From the NCBI GenBank assembly GCA_016873905.1, contig VGVU01000053.1, forward strand, positions 1 through 8,664: DNA of 8,664 bases, read 5' to 3'. Below are positions 1 to 5,636 of this stretch, in pieces (within the stretch, counting starts at the first letter, position 1; every line of letters begins with the position of its first letter). The translations under genes were made by a program, and so were the position numbers. This stretch comes from Betaproteobacteria bacterium (GTDB taxonomy: Bacteria > Pseudomonadota > Gammaproteobacteria > Burkholderiales > Thiobacillaceae). The notes beneath the pieces are model-generated. The model made no database searches. It was not told the DNA's origin and saw only the letters and a list, made by a program, of their open reading frames with translations.

Positions 1-24
1 GCGGCCCGATGTGCGGCCCGATGG
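1..24. repeat. Short tandem duplication of a 12-bp unit
   Basis: Two adjacent copies of gcggcccgatgt / gcggcccgatgg, differing only in the last base, lie at the left edge. They sit just upstream of the SRP RNA promoter. No gene can be assigned to the first 38 bases, and the repeat may extend outside the window. It could be chance in GC-rich sequence; no function is claimed. Confidence 0.5.
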
Positions 25-38
25 CGGTCAAATGCGCG

Positions 39-66
39 TTGCCGATTCGGCCCAATACGGTAGAAT
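39..66 (+). promoter_or_regulatory. Sigma70-like promoter of the SRP RNA gene
   Basis: A -35-like ttgccg (39-44) is followed after 16 bases by a -10-like tagaat (61-66). The predicted SRP RNA 5' end at about base 72 lies 6 nt beyond the -10, as expected for a transcription start. No other -35/-10 pair as good is visible in the leader. The assignment is from sequence pattern only. Confidence 0.6.
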
Positions 67-71
67 GCGCC

Positions 72-170
72 GTGGCGGGTCTCCCCGCATGGTGAAACTG
101 CCAACCTGGTCAGGTCCGGAAGGAAGCAGCCACAGCAGCGGATGCCAGTGCCGGGGGTCAGGCTCGCCAC
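72..170 (+). ncRNA. ffs: Small bacterial SRP RNA (4.5S RNA)
   Basis: This is the RNA scaffold of the signal recognition particle. It binds Ffh and directs nascent membrane proteins to FtsY at the inner membrane. The nearly invariant apical domain is present: caggtccggaaggaagcagc (111-130), with the GGAA tetraloop at 118-121 and the internal loops on either side that contact the Ffh M domain. The ends pair through gtggcg (72-77) and cgccac (165-170), and a C-rich segment near 83-88 can pair with the G-rich run near 151-156, giving the usual long hairpin without an Alu domain. The length of about 99 nt is close to the E. coli mature form (114 nt). A location just upstream of dnaX is common in proteobacteria. 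The exact ends are inferred from the closing stem. Confidence 0.93.
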
Positions 171-207
171 CCTCTCGACAGAATTTTATCGAGCGAAGGA
201 GTCTTGA

Positions 208-729
208 ATGCGTCGCTTGTTGACCTCATTGCTGTTGCTGTCTGCCGCCCCCGTTTGGGCCCTGAGCGGCATGTCCATCGAAATCGGCCACGCCGATAAC
301 GCCCGCATCCTCCGTGCCAGCTCGGTATGGAATCTGGACCAACACCGCTCATCCGGTGCCGGTTGGCACCTGGCGCCGCAGATTCATGTCGGCGTGGGGG
401 CCTGGAATGGGACCGCCACCAACAAAAAGACCGTTGCCGAGATCTTTGTCGCACCCAGCGTACGCTATCGCCCCAACGCCTCCAGCGGCCAGCAGCCCTA
501 TATCGAGGCGGGCCTCGGCGCCCACCTGATCTCTGAATCACGCCTCGACGATCAGCGTGACCTGGGGGCAAACCTGCTGGTCAGCGAACATCTGGCCATG
601 GGCGTGGTCTTTGGCGATCGCAGCCAGTACGACCTGAGCTATCGCTTCCAGCACATGGACAATGCCGGACAGCGGACTGCCAACCCCGGGCTTAACGCCC
701 ATCAGGTGCGCCTGCTCTACAACTACTAA
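208..729 (+). CDS. PagL-like lipid A deacylase family protein (acyloxyacyl hydrolase), possibly catalytically altered
   Basis: The 173-residue protein looks like an outer-membrane 8-strand beta-barrel of the PagL / acyloxyacyl hydrolase family, which removes the 3-O-acyl chain from lipid A. A signal peptide covers residues 1-18, with cleavage likely after PVWA. The rest alternates short amphipathic strands and turns and ends in an aromatic residue (YNY), as barrel proteins do. The C-terminal part carries the family signature: YRFQHMDNAG at 145-154, then NPGLN near 159-163. In Pseudomonas PagL the catalytic residues are a His, a Ser two residues later, and a Glu further on. Here the His is H149, but the Ser position is D151 and the Glu region has N163, so activity is doubtful. 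The start is supported by aaggag (196-201), 6 nt before ATG. The gene lies between the SRP RNA and dnaX with no terminator visible on either side. Family assignment is fairly confident; enzymatic function is not. Confidence 0.75.
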   Translation: MRRLLTSLLLLSAAPVWALSGMSIEIGHADNARILRASSVWNLDQHRSSGAGWHLAPQIHVGVGAWNGTATNKKTVAEIFVAPSVRYRPNASSGQQPYIEAGLGAHLISESRLDDQRDLGANLLVSEHLAMGVVFGDRSQYDLSYRFQHMDNAGQRTANPGLNAHQVRLLYNY

Positions 730-745
730 AGCGCCCGCACCGCGC

Positions 746-773
746 GTGGCGACCCTGTTAAAATTGCCGCCAC
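746..773 (+). promoter_or_regulatory. Possible extended -10 promoter inside a small inverted repeat before dnaX
   Basis: In the 45-nt gap before dnaX, tgttaaaat (756-764) matches an extended -10 element (TG, one base, TAAAAT). No convincing -35 box is seen upstream, which extended -10 promoters can tolerate. It is flanked by a perfect 6-bp inverted repeat, gtggcg (746-751) and cgccac (768-773). A start about 7 nt past the -10 would fall near base 771 and leave a leader of only a few bases before the dnaX ATG. This is a pattern-based guess; AT-rich hexamers do stand out by chance in GC-rich DNA. Confidence 0.35.
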
Positions 774-774
774 C

Positions 775-2427
775 ATGAACCCCTCCTCGAGTCACCATCA
801 AGTCCTCGCCCGCAAGTGGCGGCCAAAGACCTTCGTCGATCTCGTCGGCCAGTCACATGTCGTGCGCGCCCTGGCCAATGCCCTGGAAAGCGGCCGCCTG
901 CACCACGCCTATCTCTTCACCGGCACACGCGGGGTCGGCAAGACCACGCTGGCGCGCATTCTCGCCCGCTGCCTCAATTGTGAAACCGGCGTCACCGCGA
1001 CTCCCTGCGGCACATGCAGCGCCTGCCAGCAGATTGACGCCGGGCGTTTTGTGGATCTGATCGAGATTGATGCCGCCAGCTACACCGGCGTGGACAACAT
1101 GCGCGAGATCCTGGAAAACGCGCAATACGCACCCACCGCCGGGCGCTACAAGGTGTACATCATCGACGAGGTACACATGCTCTCCAAAAACGCCTTCAAC
1201 GCCATGTTGAAGACTCTGGAAGAGCCGCCGGGTCATGTCGTCTTCATCCTCGCCACGACCGATCCGCAAAAGGTGCCGGTCACGGTGTTATCGCGCTGCC
1301 TGCAGTTCAACCTTAAGCAGATGCCCACGGACCTGGTCACGCGCCACCTGAAACGGATCCTTGATGCCGAAGAGGTGAATTACGAGGCCGAGGCCCTGAG
1401 TGGTCTGGCCCGGGCCGCCGCCGGTAGCATGCGCGACGCCCTGTCGCTCACGGATCAGGCCATCGCCTATGGTCAGGGTCAACTCAAGACCGACGAGACC
1501 CGGGCCATGCTGGGCGCGGTGGATTCTGCCTATCTGCTGCCGCTGCTCGAGGCCCTGGCCGTGAACGATGGCCTGCGCCTGATGGCCGAGGCCGAGACCA
1601 TTGCCGAGCGCAGCCTGTCCTTTGATGCCGCCCTGCAAGACCTGGCCCTGCTGCTGCACCAGATCGCATTGATTCAAGTGGTGCCCGATGCCCTCGATAG
1701 CGACCTGCCAGATCACGCGCGTCTCGAGGCCCTGGCCGAGCAGATCGACGCCGAAACCACCCAGTTGTATTACCAGATTGCCACCTTGGGGCGCCGTGAC
1801 CTCGAGTGGGCGCCTGACCCTTTGGCGGGTTTCCGCATGACCCTGCTGCGTATGCTGGCCTTCGTGCCAGATAGTCATGCCACAGCCGCGCCGCAGTTGA
1901 CGCAACCGTCCACGCCCAAAGCGGCCCCGCGTCCTGCCATGCCCACGCCGGAAGCGGCCCCTCTGACACCCAAAGTCACCGCCCCCGCCGCTGCGCCCAG
2001 CGCCCCGGCGGCGGCCAGGGAAACCCCGCCGGCCACTCAGACCAGCGCCTCCTCCTTTGACGGCAACTGGTTCACGCTCAGCCAGCGGCTCAACGGGGGG
2101 CTCAAGCAACTGGCCTCGCAATGCGAGCTGGTCGCCCATGATGCGCACTCGATCACGCTGCGCCTCCCCGAGTCGGCACGCCCCCTGCTCGGCAGTCTGG
2201 GAAACAAACTCACAAACGCCATTCGCGATCTCCTCGGTGCCGCGTTCAAGATCGACATCCAGATCGGTGCCACGCAAGGCAGCGCTCCGGCTGAGGTCCT
2301 GACCCGGGAAAAGAACGAACGCCAGAGCTCCGCCGAGGCCGACATCTACGCCGATCCGACGGTGCAGACGCTGATGCGCGATTTCGACGCAACGGTCATT
2401 GATATTTCTCCCCTCAATAAGGTGTAA
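775..2427 (+). CDS. dnaX: DNA polymerase III clamp-loader subunit tau (gamma/tau)
   Basis: DnaX is the AAA+ ATPase of the clamp loader that opens the beta clamp and places it on primed DNA; its C-terminal part tethers polymerase III core and the DnaB helicase. All core motifs are visible: Walker A GTRGVGKT at 50-57, the zinc module with C69, C78, C81 and C84, Walker B IIDEVHM with D131/E132, the SRC motif at 173-175, and sensor 2 GSMRDAL at 217-223. A Pro/Ala-rich linker (about 365-425) separates the ATPase part from the tau-specific C-terminal domain (about 426-550). At 550 residues it is shorter than E. coli tau (643), mainly in the linker. The start is set by alignment of QVLARKWRPKTF with the family N terminus. 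No Shine-Dalgarno sequence precedes the ATG, which is unusual. No A6-type slippery site for making the short gamma form was found. Confidence 0.97.
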   Translation: MNPSSSHHQVLARKWRPKTFVDLVGQSHVVRALANALESGRLHHAYLFTGTRGVGKTTLARILARCLNCETGVTATPCGTCSACQQIDAGRFVDLIEIDAASYTGVDNMREILENAQYAPTAGRYKVYIIDEVHMLSKNAFNAMLKTLEEPPGHVVFILATTDPQKVPVTVLSRCLQFNLKQMPTDLVTRHLKRILDAEEVNYEAEALSGLARAAAGSMRDALSLTDQAIAYGQGQLKTDETRAMLGAVDSAYLLPLLEALAVNDGLRLMAEAETIAERSLSFDAALQDLALLLHQIALIQVVPDALDSDLPDHARLEALAEQIDAETTQLYYQIATLGRRDLEWAPDPLAGFRMTLLRMLAFVPDSHATAAPQLTQPSTPKAAPRPAMPTPEAAPLTPKVTAPAAAPSAPAAARETPPATQTSASSFDGNWFTLSQRLNGGLKQLASQCELVAHDAHSITLRLPESARPLLGSLGNKLTNAIRDLLGAAFKIDIQIGATQGSAPAEVLTREKNERQSSAEADIYADPTVQTLMRDFDATVIDISPLNKV

Positions 2428-2429
2428 GC

Positions 2430-2756
2430 ATGTTTAAAGGTGGTATGGGTGGTCTGATGAAACAGGCCCAGCAAATGCAGGAAAACATGAAGAAAGCTCA
2501 GGAAGCCTTGGGCGAGATGGAGGTCGAGGGCCAGGCCGGTGCCGGCATGGTCAAGGTCGTGATGACCGGCCACCATGCCGTGCGCCGTATCCATATCGAC
2601 GCCTCCCTGATGGGCGACGACAAGGAGATGCTGGAGGACCTCGTGACGGCCGCCGTCAACGATGCTGTGCGCCGCGTCGAGGCCACCACGCAGGAGAAGA
2701 TGTCTGGCTTCACCGCCGGGATGAACCTGCCCCCGGGCCTGAAGCTCCCCTTCTGA
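2430..2756 (+). CDS. ybaB: YbaB/EbfC family nucleoid-associated DNA-binding protein
   Basis: This 108-residue protein matches the YbaB/EbfC family: small homodimeric proteins with a tweezer-like fold that bind DNA and coat the nucleoid. The sequence shows the typical Gly/Met-rich start (MFKGGMGGLMKQAQQMQ), a long N-terminal helix to about residue 30, a central beta region (VKVVMTGHHAVRRIHID, 41-57), and a C-terminal helix followed by a PPGLKLPF tail. Only 2 nt separate it from the dnaX stop codon, and its ribosome site aaggtg (2419-2424) lies inside the end of dnaX, so translation is probably coupled. The dnaX-ybaB-recR order is conserved widely in bacteria, and a role alongside RecR in DNA repair has been suggested for the family. 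The length is normal. Confidence 0.95.
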   Translation: MFKGGMGGLMKQAQQMQENMKKAQEALGEMEVEGQAGAGMVKVVMTGHHAVRRIHIDASLMGDDKEMLEDLVTAAVNDAVRRVEATTQEKMSGFTAGMNLPPGLKLPF

Positions 2757-2776
2757 GAATCCCGTTCGGACACACC

Positions 2777-3388
2777 GTGAACGCAACCGCCTCCGACCTG
2801 CCTGAGCCGCTCGCGGCCCTCATCGACGGGCTGCGCGCGCTCCCCGGGGTTGGCCCCAAGTCCGCAGCACGCATGGCCTTTCACCTCCTGCAACGCGACC
2901 GCAGCGGGGCCACCCGACTGGCGGACGGCCTGCGCGGTGCGCTCGACCGCCTGATCCATTGCGAACGCTGCAACAGCTTCTCCGAGGCCCCGGTTTGCGG
3001 CCTGTGTGCCAGCCCGCGTCGTGATGCGCGCCAACTCGCGGTGGTCGAGATGCCGGTGGACCTCAACCGCATCGAAGAGACGCACGGTTATTCCGGGCTG
3101 TATTTCGTGTTGATGGGCCGGCTCTCGCCGCTGGATGGCATCGGCCCGCGCGAACTCGGCCTGGAACGCCTGATCCGGCGGGCGCTGGACGGGGTCACCG
3201 AAGAGGTCATCCTCGCCACCAACTACACCGTGGAAGGCGAGGCCACCGCGCACTACCTGGGCGAACTGCTCAAGTCGCGCGGCCTCAAGGTGACCCGTAT
3301 TGCCCGCGGCGTGCCGGCGGGTGGTGAACTGGAACATGTGGATGCCTTGACCCTGGCGCAGGCCCTGGTTGATCGCAAGAATTACTGA
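2777..3388 (+). CDS. recR: Recombination mediator protein RecR
   Basis: RecR works with RecF and RecO to load RecA onto SSB-coated single-stranded gaps during recombinational repair. The 203-residue protein has the expected order: a helix-hairpin-helix with LPGVGPKSA at 22-30, a four-cysteine zinc finger (C62, C65, C74, C77), and a Toprim domain from about residue 87. The Toprim contains E91, the segment FVLMGRLSPLDGIGP (110-124), and the conserved TVEGEAT (151-157) and GVPAGGELEHVD (178-189). Length is close to the E. coli protein (201). The start is GTG at 2777, chosen because the N terminus then aligns with the family; the ribosome site is weak (cgga at 2767-2770). It begins 20 nt after ybaB and ends 12 nt before purB, in the same operon. 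Confidence 0.96.
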   Translation: MNATASDLPEPLAALIDGLRALPGVGPKSAARMAFHLLQRDRSGATRLADGLRGALDRLIHCERCNSFSEAPVCGLCASPRRDARQLAVVEMPVDLNRIEETHGYSGLYFVLMGRLSPLDGIGPRELGLERLIRRALDGVTEEVILATNYTVEGEATAHYLGELLKSRGLKVTRIARGVPAGGELEHVDALTLAQALVDRKNY

Positions 3389-3400
3389 TTGGATGAAATT

Positions 3401-4768
3401 ATGGAACTCACTGCCCTGACCGCCCTCTCACCGCTCGATGGCCGCTATCGCCGTAGCGGTGACAAGCTCGCCCCCTTCTTTAGCGAATTCGGCCTGATCC
3501 AGGCCCGCGTGCGGGTCGAGATTGAATGGCTGAAAGCCCTCGCCGCCGAGCCCAAAATTGCCGAAGTACCCGCCTTTACGGCGGCCACGCTGGCCGAACT
3601 GGATCGCGTGGTCAGCACCTTTTCGGTCCGCGATGCCGATCGCGTCAAGGAGATCGAGCGCACGACCAACCACGATGTGAAGGCGGTCGAATACTTCCTC
3701 AAGGAAAAACTGGCGGGCAATGCCGAGGTCGAACAGGTCAAGGAATTCATCCATTTCGCCTGTACCTCAGAGGACATCAACAACCTCTCACACGGGCTGA
3801 TGTTGTCTGGCGCACGGGCCGAGGTGCTCTTGCCTGCGCTTAAAAATGTGAGCGATCGCTTGCGTGAGATGGCGCAACAATATGCGGAACTCCCCATGCT
3901 CTCGCGCACCCACGGCCAGCCCGCCACGCCGACCACCGTGGGCAAGGAACTGGCCAATGTGGTGTGGCGCGTCGAGCGCGCCGCAAAGCGCATCGCCGCC
4001 GTCGAGATTCTCGGCAAGATCAACGGCGCGGTCGGCAACTACAATGCCCATCTGGCCGCCTACCCCGAGGTCGATTGGGCCGGTTTTGCCGAGCGCTTCG
4101 TCACCGGTCTTGGCCTGGTATTCAATCCCTACACCATCCAGATCGAGCCGCACGACGGCATGGCGGAGTTGTATGACGCCTTCGCTCGCGTCAATACCAT
4201 TCTCATCGACCTTGATCGCGACATCTGGGGCTATATCTCGCTCGGTTATTTCAAACAGCGCGTCAAGGAAGGCGAGGTCGGTTCCTCGACCATGCCGCAC
4301 AAGGTCAATCCCATCGACTTTGAAAACTCCGAAGGCAACCTGGGCCTCGCCAACGCCCTGTTGCGCCATCTCGCCGACAAGTTGCCGATCTCGCGCTGGC
4401 AGCGTGACCTGACCGACTCCACCGTGCTGCGCAACATGGGCACGGCGCTGGGCTACGCCCTGATCGGCTACGAAAGCCTCCTGCGCGGCCTGGGCAAGAT
4501 TGACGCCAACCCGGCGGCCCTGGCCGCTGACCTCGACGGCAACTGGGAAGTGCTGGCCGAGCCGATTCAGACCGTGATGCGCCGCTACGGCGTCGCCAAT
4601 CCCTACGAGCAGTTAAAGGCGCTCACCCGAGGCACCCGCGTCGATGCCGCCGGCATGGCCCGCTTCGTCCACGGACTGGATCTGCCCGAGGCCGTGAAAC
4701 ACGAGATGCTGACCTGGACACCGGGCGGCTACACCGGCCTTGCCGCCCAACTCGCCAAGGCCATCTGA
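3401..4768 (+). CDS. purB: Adenylosuccinate lyase
   Basis: PurB catalyses two fumarate-releasing steps of purine synthesis: SAICAR to AICAR, and adenylosuccinate to AMP, in the cytoplasm. The 455-residue product aligns nearly end to end with E. coli PurB (456 aa). Visible motifs are RTTNHDVKAVEYFLKEK (87-103), FACTSEDINNLSH (119-131), SRTHGQPATP with catalytic H171, and the superfamily signature GSSTMPHKVNPIDFEN with catalytic S295. Both catalytic residues fall at the same numbers as in E. coli. This supports the ATG at 3401 (MELTALTALSPLDGRY); an in-frame TTG at 3389, directly after the recR stop, would add four residues that the family lacks. The ribosome site is weak (gga at 3391-3393), so coupling to recR is likely. 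Its place between recR and a chaperone gene differs from E. coli, where purB is elsewhere. Confidence 0.97.
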   Translation: MELTALTALSPLDGRYRRSGDKLAPFFSEFGLIQARVRVEIEWLKALAAEPKIAEVPAFTAATLAELDRVVSTFSVRDADRVKEIERTTNHDVKAVEYFLKEKLAGNAEVEQVKEFIHFACTSEDINNLSHGLMLSGARAEVLLPALKNVSDRLREMAQQYAELPMLSRTHGQPATPTTVGKELANVVWRVERAAKRIAAVEILGKINGAVGNYNAHLAAYPEVDWAGFAERFVTGLGLVFNPYTIQIEPHDGMAELYDAFARVNTILIDLDRDIWGYISLGYFKQRVKEGEVGSSTMPHKVNPIDFENSEGNLGLANALLRHLADKLPISRWQRDLTDSTVLRNMGTALGYALIGYESLLRGLGKIDANPAALAADLDGNWEVLAEPIQTVMRRYGVANPYEQLKALTRGTRVDAAGMARFVHGLDLPEAVKHEMLTWTPGGYTGLAAQLAKAI

Positions 4769-4781
4769 GGTGAATGCCGAG

Positions 4782-5636
4782 ATGTCCGAATTCGCGTTTG
4801 ATGTCAGCGCCCTCGACTTCGAGTCGCGTGTGCTGGAGGCCTCACACCAGCAACCGGTACTGGTCGATTTCTGGGCCGAATGGTGCGGCCCGTGCAAGGT
4901 ATTGAAACCCCTGCTGGAAAAACTGGCGGCGGAGTATCAGGGCAAATTCCTCCTCGCCAAGGTCAATTCCGATAAGAACCAGGCCGTCGCGCAGGAATTT
5001 GGCGTGCGCAGCATCCCGACCGTCAAGGCCATTGTCGCCGGTGAGGTGGTGGACGAATTCGCCGGTGCCCTGCCCGAGAGTCAGGTGCGTGCCTTCATCG
5101 ACCGCCTGCTGCCAACCCCCGCCGAAAAACTGCTGCGCCGCGCCATCGAACAACGCAGTGCGGGTGACACCGCCGCTGCGCTGGACCTGTTAGGCCAGGC
5201 CTCGCAACTGGAACCGGAAAACGAAAATATCCGCATCGAGGCGGCCGACATCCTTCTCGACACAGGCAAAACAGATGAGGCAAAGGCACTGCTTGACAGC
5301 TTGAAGCCCACGACGCGGATGGAAGACCGCATCAAACCCTTGTTCGCCAAGCTCAGTTTTAGTCTGGGTGAACAGGGGGGTGCGAGCGAGGCCGACCTGC
5401 GTCAGCGCATCGCCCAGGACCCCCGTGATCTGGAGGCGCGGCTGGCGCTGGCCAACCTGTACATCGCCAGCCGGCAGTACGCGGAAGGCATGGATGAACT
5501 CCTGGCCCTGCTCGCCCTCGATCGTGGCTGGCAGGACGATGTGGCCCGCAAGACGCTGCTTCAAGTCTTCGTTCTGCCCGACGCTGCCCCCCTCGTCCCG
5601 CAATATCGACGCAAACTCTCCAGCACCCTGAACTGA
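4782..5636 (+). CDS. cnoX: Thioredoxin-TPR chaperedoxin, CnoX/YbbN type, with an intact CGPC site
   Basis: The 284-residue protein has a thioredoxin domain (about 5-110) followed by a TPR-type helical domain (about 112-284), the architecture of CnoX (YbbN). CnoX holds unfolded substrates, guards them from over-oxidation and passes them to GroEL/ES and DnaK. The thioredoxin site is complete: WAEWCGPCK with C35 and C38, and the cis-proline P79 in SIPTV. E. coli CnoX has a non-canonical SQHC and lacks reductase activity, while the Caulobacter CnoX keeps CGPC and is redox-active; by motif this protein belongs with the latter. The start at ATG 4782 is backed by GAGGTG (4767-4772), which overlaps the purB stop; an upstream in-frame TTG at 4740 would lie inside purB and adds a non-conserved leader. 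The gene overlaps prlC by one base, so translational coupling with the peptidase is likely. Confidence 0.92.
   Translation: MSEFAFDVSALDFESRVLEASHQQPVLVDFWAEWCGPCKVLKPLLEKLAAEYQGKFLLAKVNSDKNQAVAQEFGVRSIPTVKAIVAGEVVDEFAGALPESQVRAFIDRLLPTPAEKLLRRAIEQRSAGDTAAALDLLGQASQLEPENENIRIEAADILLDTGKTDEAKALLDSLKPTTRMEDRIKPLFAKLSFSLGEQGGASEADLRQRIAQDPRDLEARLALANLYIASRQYAEGMDELLALLALDRGWQDDVARKTLLQVFVLPDAAPLVPQYRRKLSSTLN

Noticed and set aside
174..193. Weak hairpin ctcga / tcgag after the SRP RNA, considered as its terminator
   Set aside because: Only 5 bp with a 10-nt loop and no T-tract after it; it lies just before the ribosome site of the next gene.
1186..1197. tccaaaaacgcc in dnaX as a -1 frameshift site
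   Set aside because: In the reading frame the codons are AAA AAC preceded by C, so P-site re-pairing would be mismatched, and the site lies within the ATPase domain, too early for gamma.
1288..2277. Long open frame on the - strand opposite dnaX (329 codons)
   Set aside because: It is a shadow of a high-GC gene: composition is skewed to Gly/Gln/Arg, there is no recognisable domain, and dnaX fully explains the region.
3389..3400. TTG at 3389 as the purB start
   Set aside because: It adds four residues not found in PurB, and with ATG 3401 the catalytic H171 and S295 fall at the E. coli numbers.
4740..4781. TTG at 4740 as the cnoX start
   Set aside because: It lies within purB, the added residues resemble nothing in the family, and GAGGTG is well placed for ATG 4782.
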